Source: an uncultured Oscillospiraceae bacterium
GTDB lineage: Bacteria > Bacillota > Clostridia > Oscillospirales > Ruminococcaceae
Direction: 5' to 3'
Assembly (NCBI GenBank): GCA_910589145.1
Contig: CAJUSD010000004.1
Span: forward strand, 1 to 64,000
DNA: 64,000 nt
The position numbers and the translations under genes are program-made. Each line of letters opens with the position of its first letter. Position 1 is the stretch's first letter. The notes under the pieces were generated by a model. It made no database searches and had not been told where the DNA came from. It was given only the letters and a program-made list of their open reading frames with translations. Shown piece after piece: positions 1 through 7,606 of the stretch.

Positions 1-34
1 CAGCTTACAAAAAAGTATACTTTTTTGTAAGCTG
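1..34. terminator. Perfect 34-bp palindrome centred on GTATAC
   Basis: The first 34 bases are an exact inverted repeat (17-bp arms, no loop), followed on the plus strand by CTTTTT. It could be a bidirectional terminator of a gene left of the window. A second, imperfect palindrome with the same core (TTACAA, then AAAGTATAC) lies 114 bp further on, so a pair of operators is the alternative. What is seen is the palindrome; its role is inferred. Confidence 0.5.
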
Positions 35-117
35 CTTTTTCCTGTCTGCTGGTATTATATTACCACATCTTAAATGACTTTGCAACCCCTTTTCTAAAAT
101 TTCTTGAAAAAAGTCAA

Positions 118-144
118 TTTACAATAAAGTATACATTATTGCAG
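118..144. promoter_or_regulatory. Second GTATAC-centred palindrome upstream of csrA
   Basis: CAATAA-A-GTATAC-A-TTATTG is a 20-bp palindrome with one mismatched pair, at 122-141. Aligned with the palindrome at 1-34 it shares TTACAA, AAAGTATAC and the TT/TTG steps. A larger inverted repeat, TTACAATAAA / TTTATTGTAA (119-128 and 146-155), overlaps it. It sits 50-75 bp before the csrA start where a promoter is expected (TTGAAA at 104-109 is a possible -35), so an operator or leader hairpin for csrA is plausible. Confidence 0.35.
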
Positions 145-194
145 ATTTATTGTAAGCGGATGTTGGTCTGCCATATATAAGGAGGCAAGAGGCC

Positions 195-410
195 ATGTTG
201 TTACTGGGAAGGAACCTGGGGGAAAGCATCGTCATAGGGGATAACATTTATATCAAATTCGTGGAAACAGATAAGAGCGGGCACAAGTTTAAACTGGCGA
301 TTGACGCGCCAAAAGATGTAAAGATTTCCCGTGGGGAGCTGTATCCGCCTGATACTGTCCAGCATGAAAAGCTTTCTCAAATTACTACAGGCAAAAAGTC
401 TTTGGCATAA
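195..410 (+). CDS. csrA: Carbon storage regulator CsrA
   Basis: This is a 71-residue RNA-binding protein. CsrA dimers bind GGA motifs in mRNA leaders and block or alter translation. In flagellated Firmicutes the main target is the flagellin mRNA, with FliW as antagonist (family knowledge; FliW is not in this window). The N-terminal GESIVIGDNI and the APKDVKISRGELY block match the family core, including the conserved RNA-contacting Arg of the second block. An insertion (VETDKSGHKF) lengthens the middle strand and the basic tail is longer than usual. The ATG follows AAGGAGGCAAGAGGCC. It lies 142 bp upstream of the flagellin gene, the expected csrA-hag order. Confidence 0.93.
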   Translation: MLLLGRNLGESIVIGDNIYIKFVETDKSGHKFKLAIDAPKDVKISRGELYPPDTVQHEKLSQITTGKKSLA

Positions 411-422
411 TTAAGGTTTCAG

Positions 423-458
423 CATTGCCCCAAGCCAGCGCGCGGCAGGAGGGCAATG
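423..458 (+). terminator. Stem-loop between csrA and flagellin gene
   Basis: CATTGCCC (423-430) pairs exactly with GGGCAATG (451-458) around a GC-rich loop that contains CAGGAG. It is followed by an AT-rich stretch rather than a clean T-run. It may be a weak csrA terminator or a processing hairpin. The GGA in its loop would also suit CsrA binding. Confidence 0.4.
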
Positions 459-485
459 TTTGAATAAATATTTTATATTAAGAAA

Positions 486-546
486 GCCTTTTCCCTTATG
501 AAACAGGCAGGACGCCAAAGTTCAGGGAAAAAGGCCACATGGAGGT
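486..546 (+). promoter_or_regulatory. Flagellin mRNA leader with candidate CsrA sites
   Basis: GCCTTTTCCC (486-495) pairs with GGGAAAAAGGC (525-535) with a one-base bulge. Inside that hairpin a mini-hairpin GGC-AGGAC-GCC (506-516) presents GGA in its loop, the classical CsrA target shape. A second site, ACATGGAGGT (537-546), matches the known CsrA consensus ACARGGATGT at 8 of 10 positions and includes the flagellin Shine-Dalgarno GGAGG (541-545). Two sites, one looped and one on the ribosome site, are the arrangement known for Bacillus hag. Binding itself is inferred. Confidence 0.55.
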
Positions 547-552
547 ATTATC

Positions 553-2637
553 ATGGGAATGGTCGTAAGAACCAACACAATGGCACTTAACGCATACCGT
601 CAGCTGGGCATGAACAACAGCGCAGTTGCAAAGTCTTTGGAGAAGCTTTCTTCCGGTTTTAGAATTAACCGCGCTGGCGACGACGCGGCAGGACTGGCAA
701 TCAGCGAAAAGATGAAAGCCCAGATTACAGGGTTGGAGACTGCTTCCTCCAATGCACAGGACGGTATTTCTCTTATTCAGACCGCAGAAGGGAACCTGAC
801 GGAAGTACATTCCATGCTGAACCGTATGGTTGAGCTGGCTACCAAGTCCGCTAACGGTACTTACCAGAATGAAGTTGACCGCGAAGCCCTCCAGGCTGAA
901 ATGGATCAGCTTCTCGAAGAAGTTGACAGGATTTCCAAGTCTGCTAACTTTAACGGCATTAAGCTTCTGGATGGTACTATGGGCATGAATACCGAAGCAA
1001 TGAAAATAGGTGATTCTACTGCTTACAAACCAACAGGTTCTGTTAGTTTGGCTAGTGCAGTAACTGTGCCTGACGATCATATAAGTGGTACTCAGTCAGA
1101 AGTTAAACCAAAGTTTACTGTAGATTTCTCTGAATATAAGGCCAGTTTGACATCTAAAACAACAACAGCTGGTAAGGCTACTGTTACTTTTGATACAGAC
1201 AATGGAAAAATTCAGACATATGATACAACAAACAAAAAATGGGTAGATAGTTTTGAGCTTGCTCCCACTCCTGCAGGTACTGCCGGTGATCCTATAGACA
1301 TTACGGCTAACGACGTGCAAGGCCTTTTTACCGATGGAGATCTTGTAAAAATTGGTGATGATGCCTATGAAGTTTCGAGTTCTGCAAATGGCAAGGTAAC
1401 TTTTACATGGAAGGGTACAGCTAATGCAGATGGTGAAACAGCGGCATCTGCTGATACCACCGCAAAGGTTACTGAAGATACATGGACTCCTGTAGGTGCA
1501 GTAGGAATTGGGATTGAAGGTGATGGTACAAACCATGAGACAGATTCTATTGTTGATCCTACTGTCCGTTCAGATTGTGATATCACCAAAGTTGACGATC
1601 CAGTAGTTGGCGGAGAAAAGTTGCGTGCAGGGGCAACTTTGACGCTGACCGCTGATATGGTTCAGAATGGTTCTTCACTGAAGATTGGTAATACTGTGTT
1701 TACCTTTGATAACACTAATACTGGTCTTTCTGGCTCTGGTGACGCTTATACGATTGGTACTAAAGATGTTGCCAATGAGGATTTATTGAAATATGTTACC
1801 GAGCAGTTATCAAATGCGACTGCAAACGTTACAAAGACTGGTGCAACTACAGCGACTTCATTTGCTATCAACCGTGTATCTGATGATACTATTCATATTG
1901 ATGAATCTGCCCCAACTGGTGGTGCAGATTACGCTGGATTTACAGCTGATGAGATGAAGAACGCTTTCTCTCAAACTACTCCTGAGGTTATGGCCAATAC
2001 CAAGCTGACCATTACCGACAACGATAAACTAGCGGATGAAGTTAAGATTCAGGTTGACGGAAAAGACTACACCTTCAATAAAGGTGCAGATCTTGACGAA
2101 ACCATGAATAACCTTCAAACTGCGTTAGGTGGAGACTATACTGTTGATACAACTACAGACAGCGAAGGCAACGGTATTGTAACCATTTCTGCTAAGAGCG
2201 CCAGCACTGAAGCTCCTACTCTTGCTGGTTCCGGCTTAACATTACAGATTGGCGATACTGCCGATCCTTTCAACAAAATGAACGTTAAAGTTGCTGACAT
2301 GAGCGCCAAGGGTCTTGGTTTGGAGCATTTGAAGACCAATGGTATTATGAATGAGAGCAACGCAAGCAAAGCTATTGATACCATTAAAAATGCTATCAAT
2401 ACTGTATCCTCCACCCGCGCAGATATGGGCGCACTCCAGAACCGTTTGGAACACACAATCAACAACTTAGACGTTGCTGTTGAGAACCTGAGCGCGGCAA
2501 ACAGCCGTATCCGCGACACCGACATGGCAAAAGAAATGATGAACTACACCAAGATGAATGTACTGGTACAGTCCGCCCAGGCAATGCTTGCCCAGGCGAA
2601 CCAGCAGCCCCAGAGCGTCCTCCAGCTCCTGCAATAA
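553..2637 (+). CDS. hag: Flagellin with large hypervariable domain
   Basis: This is the major filament subunit, 694 residues, exported by the flagellar type III system. The D0/D1 N-terminus (TNTMALNAYRQL, SSGFRINRAGDDAAGLAISEKM, residues about 8-150) and the C-terminal D1/D0 (from about residue 610, RLEHTINNLDVAVENLSAANSRIRDTDMA, ending VLQLLQ) are intact. The middle (about 160-600) is far longer than in short flagellins near 270 residues. It holds three similar beta-rich units of the form LTxTxxD...KIG...YTF, near residues 246, 359 and 481, and a hook-IN-like stretch (GLTLQIGDTADPFNKMNV). This variable part is visibly more AT-rich, with many GGT and ACT codons. The start is set by GGAGG 7 bases before the ATG. 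The gene is followed by terminators and no other flagellar gene. Confidence 0.96.
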   Translation: MGMVVRTNTMALNAYRQLGMNNSAVAKSLEKLSSGFRINRAGDDAAGLAISEKMKAQITGLETASSNAQDGISLIQTAEGNLTEVHSMLNRMVELATKSANGTYQNEVDREALQAEMDQLLEEVDRISKSANFNGIKLLDGTMGMNTEAMKIGDSTAYKPTGSVSLASAVTVPDDHISGTQSEVKPKFTVDFSEYKASLTSKTTTAGKATVTFDTDNGKIQTYDTTNKKWVDSFELAPTPAGTAGDPIDITANDVQGLFTDGDLVKIGDDAYEVSSSANGKVTFTWKGTANADGETAASADTTAKVTEDTWTPVGAVGIGIEGDGTNHETDSIVDPTVRSDCDITKVDDPVVGGEKLRAGATLTLTADMVQNGSSLKIGNTVFTFDNTNTGLSGSGDAYTIGTKDVANEDLLKYVTEQLSNATANVTKTGATTATSFAINRVSDDTIHIDESAPTGGADYAGFTADEMKNAFSQTTPEVMANTKLTITDNDKLADEVKIQVDGKDYTFNKGADLDETMNNLQTALGGDYTVDTTTDSEGNGIVTISAKSASTEAPTLAGSGLTLQIGDTADPFNKMNVKVADMSAKGLGLEHLKTNGIMNESNASKAIDTIKNAINTVSSTRADMGALQNRLEHTINNLDVAVENLSAANSRIRDTDMAKEMMNYTKMNVLVQSAQAMLAQANQQPQSVLQLLQ

Positions 2638-2696
2638 TTTTACCAATAGTTAGCCTTGTTAAAAGCATAATCTTTAGACTGGCTGTATAAGATAAA

Positions 2697-2768
2697 CCGC
2701 CTGCCCCGGCCGGCAGGGAGCAGGCGGCAAGAAACAGAGGGTATTGCAAGTGCTTACCCTCTGTTTTA
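2697..2768 (+). terminator. Flagellin terminator (two stem-loops)
   Basis: CCGCCTGC / GCAGGCGG (2697-2704, 2720-2727) forms a first hairpin. It is followed by a 12-bp stem AAACAGAGGGTA / TACCCTCTGTTT (2732-2743, 2755-2766) running into TTTT. The second is a good rho-independent terminator; the first may protect the mRNA 3' end. Confidence 0.8.
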
Positions 2769-2801
2769 TGTTAATATTTAGAACTCATTACTTTAACATA
2801 A

Positions 2802-2841
2802 AAATCCCCGTAATTACTTTTTTGAGCCATTACGGGGATTT
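2802..2841. terminator. Bidirectional terminator
   Basis: AAATCCCCGTAAT (2802-2814) pairs with ATTACGGGGATTT (2829-2841), and the T-rich loop contains TTTTTT. It separates the flagellin unit from the small minus-strand gene at 2878-3066 and probably serves that gene. Confidence 0.7.
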
Positions 2842-2877
2842 GTCCTGTACACAAATTATTTACATCAAAAATTCTGC

Positions 2878-3066
2878 TTAGACAATAGGCGGATACTCCT
2901 CAAAAAGCGGGGCAAATTCTTCAATATCCCCTGCGGCGGCTGTGTCCAGCAATTCATCGGGAATCTCATCCTCCAGGCCATAGCCGGGAAAACCTTCGCT
3001 TTCATCCAAGTCCCGGAAGGAACGGTAAGGCTGTATGTCATAATAAGAATCAAAAGTATTGGCCAC
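2878..3066 (-). CDS. Small acidic protein, function unknown
   Basis: This 62-residue reading frame starts with GTG. The start is supported by AGGAGAGG 11 bases upstream on the minus strand and the gene has a terminator just downstream. The product is strongly acidic (many D/E, for example DLDESEG, LEDEIPDELLD, DIEEFAPLFEEYP) with aromatic residues and several prolines, and no signal peptide or membrane segment. I do not recognise a family. It is isolated between flagellin and uxaC, and the frame could be fortuitous, but the ribosome site and terminator argue for a real gene. Confidence 0.5.
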   Translation of the reverse strand: MANTFDSYYDIQPYRSFRDLDESEGFPGYGLEDEIPDELLDTAAAGDIEEFAPLFEEYPPIV

Positions 3067-3209
3067 TTTTATTTCATCCTCTCCTGTGATTTGACGCGCC
3101 TTTTCTTTTTTAGACGCTGACGAATTCTATTCTTTCCAGCAGCAAAGGAATCTATTATACATACTTTTAATTTTTCTTACTATTTTATCAGAACCTCACA
3201 GACACACAA

Positions 3210-3235
3210 AGGGCTTCGGCATTTGCCGAAGCCCT
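3210..3235 (-). terminator. uxaC terminator
   Basis: AGGGCTTCGGCA (3210-3221) pairs exactly with TGCCGAAGCCCT (3224-3235) around a two-base loop, immediately after the uxaC stop. On the minus strand it is followed by TTTGTGTGT, a weak T-tract, so efficiency is uncertain. Confidence 0.7.
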
Positions 3236-3241
3236 AAAAAA

Positions 3242-4663
3242 TTAGTCAACCTTAAAGCCGAAGAACTTAACTGTGTTGTTATAGCTGATGTCCTGTACCA
3301 GTTTCCCAAGGAATTCAATATCGTTGGGATACTCGCCGTTTTCAACCCACTGCCCAATCAGGTTGCAGAGGATTCTCCTGAAATATTCGTGGCGGGTATA
3401 GGAAAGGAAGCTGCGGGAATCGGTAAGCATACCGATAAAGTTGCCAAGGACATTCAGGTTCGCAAAATCGGTAAGCTGCTTAATCATGCCAACCTTGGTA
3501 TCATTGAACCACCAGGCAGAACCAAGCTGGATTTTGGTGTTGATGCCAGCCTCATAGAAACACGCGCCCACAGTTGCCAGGAGCTGGTTGTCGTTCTCGT
3601 TGAGGGAGTATAGCACCATCTTGGGAACAGAATCCTTCTTTGCCAGTTCGCCCAACAGCAAAGCAAGTTCCGCACCGCATGGCTTGTTGCCGATAGCGTC
3701 AACGCCGGTATCCGGGCCCATTTTCTTAAAGGTCTGGTAGTTGACATTTCTCTGTGCGCCGTAGTGAATCTGCATTACCCAGCCGTGTTTGGCGTACCAT
3801 TCGCCTAAGAACAGGAGGATTGCGGTCTTATATTCGTCTGCATCAGCCTGGCAGACAGTTTCGCCGGAAAGGGCAGCAGCCAGGGTCTTATTCAGCTTAT
3901 CCTCGCTGGCAGGGGAATATACCACATAATCCAGACCATGGTCAGAGTTGATGCAGCCCATAGAATGGAAGAATTCCAGACGTTTTGCAAGGGCGTCTTT
4001 TACATCGGAAACCGTTTTGATAGATACACCAGATGCATCGGACAGTTTGCCAATATATTCTTTAAAGCCTTCTTTTTCAATATTGATTGCCTTGTCAGGA
4101 CGGCAGGCAGGCAGTACTTTTACTTTGCAGGTGGGGTCTTCCGCAATCTTTTTATGCCACTCCAGGGAATCAACAGGATCATCTGTGGTGCAGATGAGTT
4201 TTACATTGGATTGGTCAATCAGCCCGCGGACAGACATGGTTGGTTCTGCCAGTTTTTTATTGCAAAGCTCATATACTTCATCGGCAGTTTTCAGGCTCAG
4301 GGTTCCATTATATCCAAAATAACGCTGAAGCTCCAGGTGTGTCCAATGATGCAAAGGATTTCCGACTGCTCTGGAGACTGCATCTGCCCATGCGCGGAAC
4401 TTTTCCTTGGGATCGCCGCTGCCTGTAACAAGATCTTCAGGATATCCACAGGCGCGCATAATACGCCATTTATAGTGGTCGCCAAAGTTCCCGTCGCTCA
4501 ACCATACCTTGGTAATATCGGAGAACTTGCGGTCTTCATAGATTTCCTGGGGATTGATGTGGCAGTGATAGTCAATGATAGGCATTTTGTCCGCGTAATC
4601 GTGGAAAAGGGTTTTGGCTGTGTCATTGCTTAGGAGGAAGTCTTTGTCCATGAAATTTTTCAT
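3242..4663 (-). CDS. uxaC: Glucuronate isomerase
   Basis: UxaC interconverts D-glucuronate/D-fructuronate and D-galacturonate/D-tagaturonate, the first cytosolic step of hexuronate use. The 473-residue length matches the family. The amidohydrolase-fold metal site is visible as IIDYHCHINPQEI with His33 and His35, and HHWTHLELQRYFGY is a further family block. The start follows GAAGGAGAAATCAGACA. The gene lies downstream of the LacI-type regulator on the same strand and is divergent from uxaB, so the locus is split between two strands but shares one control region. Confidence 0.95.
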   Translation of the reverse strand: MKNFMDKDFLLSNDTAKTLFHDYADKMPIIDYHCHINPQEIYEDRKFSDITKVWLSDGNFGDHYKWRIMRACGYPEDLVTGSGDPKEKFRAWADAVSRAVGNPLHHWTHLELQRYFGYNGTLSLKTADEVYELCNKKLAEPTMSVRGLIDQSNVKLICTTDDPVDSLEWHKKIAEDPTCKVKVLPACRPDKAINIEKEGFKEYIGKLSDASGVSIKTVSDVKDALAKRLEFFHSMGCINSDHGLDYVVYSPASEDKLNKTLAAALSGETVCQADADEYKTAILLFLGEWYAKHGWVMQIHYGAQRNVNYQTFKKMGPDTGVDAIGNKPCGAELALLLGELAKKDSVPKMVLYSLNENDNQLLATVGACFYEAGINTKIQLGSAWWFNDTKVGMIKQLTDFANLNVLGNFIGMLTDSRSFLSYTRHEYFRRILCNLIGQWVENGEYPNDIEFLGKLVQDISYNNTVKFFGFKVD

Positions 4664-4772
4664 TGTCTGATTTCTCCTTCTTCTGTTGTTTTATTTGTAT
4701 AAGAAAGCACAGTTTTTAAAGATAATTGTGCATCCTTTCACTCCATTTTGGGAACTGCTGCCGGTTTGCTTA

Positions 4773-5783
4773 TCAAAATGTTGTTTCCCTTTTAACTGTT
4801 TCAGCGGTCAGTACAATTTTATTAATGGCTTCTTTCTGTTCAAATACATCAATTAAAGTACGCACAGCTGTCACACTAACTGCTGCTACCTTATTATCGA
4901 TAGACGTTAAAGCAGGAATGGTAGACCGGGCAAGCATAGAATTATTAAATCCAACAATCTGAATTTCATGAGGAATTTTCAGTCCTGCACCTATTGCTGC
5001 CTGTAATGCTCCTACTGCTAAACAATCATCTGATGTAACAATTGCCTCCACACGGTCTTCCAACAATAGCTTTGCAGTCTGCTCCCGCGCCGATTCCGGC
5101 GAATGTTTACATCGTACTGTCAGCTTGGTATCTGCCGCCATGTTCATCTGAGTAAATGCCGCCTGGTATCCGCTTAACTTTAAAGCGCCGGAATAGGTGT
5201 CTGCGTCATATAAGTATGCAATCCGCCTCAGCCCCTGTTCCAGAAAAACCGAAACAGTTTCCCTTACGGCATTAAAATCATCACAAACTACCCCATAAAT
5301 ATTAGGAGCCTCTATAAAGTCGTTAATGAGAACAAAAGGGACTTCTTTGGCAGCATCCAGAATATGGGAATTATCCCCTTTTTCTTTAAAGGTAGAACCA
5401 ACCAGGATAATAGCGTCTACCCGTTTGGATAGGAGCAGGTCAATTGATTTCCGCCGGTCTTCCAGTTGGTCGCCAGTACAGCACAAAAGGGAATCATAAC
5501 CGCTTTTCCTAAGCTCTTTCTCCAGAATGGAGACAGCAGTAGCATAATAAATGTCGGAAACATCCGAACAGAGAATTCCCACCATTTTAATGGAATTCAA
5601 CCCCAGCCCTCTGGCGAAAATATTCGGGGTATAGCCCAACTCTTCGATAACCTGAAGGACACGCTCCCTGGTTTTTTCGCTGACGTTCCCTTTCCCATTA
5701 AGAACCCGCGATACGGTTGCAATGGATACTTCCGCTTGGGAAGCAATATCATAAATATTCAATAGGCCGCGCCCCCTTTTCAT
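4773..5783 (-). CDS. LacI-family repressor of the hexuronate locus
   Basis: The N-terminal helix-turn-helix (NIYDIASQAEVSIATVSRVLNGKG, ending ERVLQVIEELGYTPN) is followed by a periplasmic-binding-protein-like ligand domain (VGILCSDVSDIYYATAVSILEKELR; AIVTSDDCLAVGALQAA). LacI proteins start very close to NIYDIA. The listed ATG at 5783 has no clear ribosome site, whereas a TTG at 5762 is preceded by AAAAGGGGG and would give 329 residues, so the true start may be that TTG. The gene has its own promoter with an operator at +1, suggesting autoregulation, and a matching operator sits on the uxaB promoter. The inducer is probably a hexuronate or KDG (inference). Confidence 0.88.
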   Translation of the reverse strand: MKRGRGLLNIYDIASQAEVSIATVSRVLNGKGNVSEKTRERVLQVIEELGYTPNIFARGLGLNSIKMVGILCSDVSDIYYATAVSILEKELRKSGYDSLLCCTGDQLEDRRKSIDLLLSKRVDAIILVGSTFKEKGDNSHILDAAKEVPFVLINDFIEAPNIYGVVCDDFNAVRETVSVFLEQGLRRIAYLYDADTYSGALKLSGYQAAFTQMNMAADTKLTVRCKHSPESAREQTAKLLLEDRVEAIVTSDDCLAVGALQAAIGAGLKIPHEIQIVGFNNSMLARSTIPALTSIDNKVAAVSVTAVRTLIDVFEQKEAINKIVLTAETVKRETTF

Positions 5784-5796
5784 TTTGCTGGTTGGC

Positions 5797-5814
5797 CCTT
5801 GTCAAGCAAAGGTA
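5797..5814 (+). repeat. Single copy of the 18-bp repeat CCTTGTCAAGCAAAGGTA
   Basis: This 18-mer is identical to the right end (46374-46391), and reverse-complementary to the left end (46246-46263), of the element near 46.3 kb. Here only one end is seen, between the lacI start and its operator. It may be a relic of an insertion or a protein-binding site shared by the two sugar loci. Confidence 0.6.
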
Positions 5815-5860
5815 AAGTGCTTACATTATCCATTATATAATAAATCGGGAAAGAATTCAA
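5811..5860 (-). promoter_or_regulatory. lacI promoter with operator O2
   Basis: On the minus strand TTGAAT (5855-5860), a 17-bp spacer and TATAAT (5832-5837) form a near-consensus sigma-A promoter. Just downstream ATGTAAGC-ACTTTACC (5811-5826) resembles the uxaB operator and covers the expected start of transcription, which fits autorepression. Confidence 0.75.
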
Positions 5861-5910
5861 TCTGTTTTGGAGAAAAGATAAAAATTTATGGATTATTTGC
5901 CAATAATTTA

Positions 5911-5957
5911 TTGACATTGTAAGAGAAATCGGATAGAATATATGTAAGCCCTTACAT
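5911..5957 (+). promoter_or_regulatory. uxaB promoter with LacI-type operator O1
   Basis: TTGACA (5911-5916), a 17-bp spacer and TAGAAT (5934-5939) form a very good sigma-A promoter. ATGTAAGCCCTTACAT (5942-5957) is a 16-bp palindrome with one central mismatch, of the form LacI-family proteins bind, lying over the transcription start. Its centre lacks the CG of CcpA sites, so the adjacent LacI-type repressor is the likely ligand. Confidence 0.82.
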
Positions 5958-6066
5958 TATGGCTGAAAGACCTAAAGGGGATTGTCCCCAAAAGAAGTTT
6001 AAACTATGGAAAAGGGCGGCAGCGCTGCCGCCTATCCGCCTGAAAGCAAGTATGGAGGTAAGGAAA

Positions 6067-7545
6067 ATGAGCAATTTGAAACTCACCAGAGAAGGAACCA
6101 AAAAACACCCCGAAAAAGTGATCCAGTTCGGCGAGGGTAACTTTCTCAGAGCTTTCGTTGATTATATGATCGACGTGGCAAATGAAAAGGGACTGTTCGA
6201 TGGCAGTGTTGTCATTGTCAAACCCATCGAATTCGGCAATCTAAAAATGTTCAAGGACCAGGACTGCCTGTACACCCTGTCCCACCGCGGCCGTATGAAC
6301 GGGGAAGTTGTAAAGGATTATCGGGTCATTACTTCAGTATCCCGCGCCATTGACTGCTATACCGAGTATGAAACCTTTATGGACTGCGCAAAAAATCCCG
6401 ACCTTCGTTTTGTTGTCTCCAATACCACCGAGGCAGGCATCGTTTATGATGAAACCGATAAATTTGAATATACACCCGCCCATACTTATCCCGGAAAACT
6501 AACCCAGTTCCTATATGCCCGTTTTAAGGCGTTTCATGGGGATACTTCCAAAGGTATGATTATCATTCCCTGCGAACTGATTGAGGGCAACGGCCATGAA
6601 CTGAAAAAATGCGTGTTCCAGCAGGCAGAAAACTGGAAACTGGGCGCGGAATTTACCGATTGGCTGAAAGCCTCCTGTACCTTTGCAAGCACTTTGGTTG
6701 ACCGTATTGTTACCGGATACCCCAGAGATAAGGCGCCTGAAATCTGGGAAGAAATCGGCTATCAGGATAACCTTTTGGATACCTGTGAACCCTTTGCGCT
6801 GTGGGTTATTGAAACTGACAAGGATATTTCCGGGGAATTCCCCCTGGATAAAGCAGGTCTGCCGGTAATCTTCACTGATAATGAGAAACCTTATCATGAG
6901 AGAAAACTGCGTATCTTAAACGGCGCTCATACTTCCATGGTGCTTGGTGCATACCTGGCTGGGAAAGATATTGTTCGGGAATGTATGGAAGACAGTGAAA
7001 TCAAAGGGTTTATGGACAAATGCCTTTTTGATGAAATCATTCCCACCCTTACTTTGCCCAAGGACGAGTTAAACGAATTTGCCGCTTCCGTTACCGAGCG
7101 GTTCCAGAATCCCTTTATTGACCATTCACTGCTGGCTATTGCCCTAAACTCTGTTTCCAAGTGGAGAGCCCGCGTCCTGCCTTCTGTCAACGACTATGTA
7201 AAGAAGGAAGGAAAAGTCCCAACTCACCTTGCATTTTCCTTTGCGGCTTTGATGTGCTTCTATCAGGGAACCGAAATCCGTGATAAAGCTTTGATTGGAC
7301 ATAGAGGGGATGCAGAGTACCAAATCCTGGACGACGCTGCTGTTCTGGAGTTCTGCAAGGAAAATACCGACGCTTATCATGAGAGCCGCGACACCCAGGC
7401 TTATGTCAATAAGTTTGCCTCCAACGTGGATTTCTGGGGCATGGATTTAACCACCATTCCCGGATTTGCAGAGGAAGTGGTGAAAGATATCGTTAAAATT
7501 CAGAAAATCGGCATGAAGGCCGCCATTTCTGAACTGGTTAAATAA
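6067..7545 (+). CDS. uxaB: Tagaturonate reductase (altronate oxidoreductase)
   Basis: UxaB reduces D-tagaturonate to D-altronate with NADH in the galacturonate branch. The product is a mannitol dehydrogenase-family enzyme of 492 residues: the N-terminal dinucleotide fold begins VIQFGEGNFLRAFVDYMID (about 18-36), then the middle block TGYPRDKAPEIWEEIGYQD and a helical C-terminal domain. The frame is open upstream to 5959, but the ATG at 6067 has GGAGG 8 bases before it and gives the family N-terminus. It is first in the plus-strand uxa series, driven by the operator-controlled promoter at 5911-5957. UxuB (fructuronate reductase) is the closest alternative, but pairing with UxaA favours UxaB. 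Confidence 0.9.
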   Translation: MSNLKLTREGTKKHPEKVIQFGEGNFLRAFVDYMIDVANEKGLFDGSVVIVKPIEFGNLKMFKDQDCLYTLSHRGRMNGEVVKDYRVITSVSRAIDCYTEYETFMDCAKNPDLRFVVSNTTEAGIVYDETDKFEYTPAHTYPGKLTQFLYARFKAFHGDTSKGMIIIPCELIEGNGHELKKCVFQQAENWKLGAEFTDWLKASCTFASTLVDRIVTGYPRDKAPEIWEEIGYQDNLLDTCEPFALWVIETDKDISGEFPLDKAGLPVIFTDNEKPYHERKLRILNGAHTSMVLGAYLAGKDIVRECMEDSEIKGFMDKCLFDEIIPTLTLPKDELNEFAASVTERFQNPFIDHSLLAIALNSVSKWRARVLPSVNDYVKKEGKVPTHLAFSFAALMCFYQGTEIRDKALIGHRGDAEYQILDDAAVLEFCKENTDAYHESRDTQAYVNKFASNVDFWGMDLTTIPGFAEEVVKDIVKIQKIGMKAAISELVK

Positions 7546-7570
7546 TTTTTGCTGGGAAACTGTACCAAAT

Positions 7571-7593
7571 GGAGCCGGAATGTCTCCGGCTCC
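7571..7593 (+). terminator. Stem-loop after uxaB
   Basis: GGAGCCGGA (7571-7579) pairs with TCCGGCTCC (7585-7593) around a five-base loop. There is no T-run, so it may be a partial terminator or mRNA stabiliser between uxaB and uxaA. Confidence 0.5.
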
Positions 7594-7606
7594 CCAATTT
7601 AATATA

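Noticed and set aside
411..485. Sigma-28 (SigD/FliA) promoter for flagellin
   Set aside because: No convincing TAAA plus GCCGATAA pair with correct spacing was found between csrA and the flagellin start, so it is not annotated.
496..1080. Long minus-strand frame opposite the start of the flagellin gene
   Set aside because: It has no ribosome site or family resemblance and lies opposite a strongly conserved coding region; it is a mirror frame.
3938..4633. 231-codon plus-strand frame opposite uxaC
   Set aside because: Antisense shadow of a well-supported enzyme gene, with no ribosome site and low-complexity composition.
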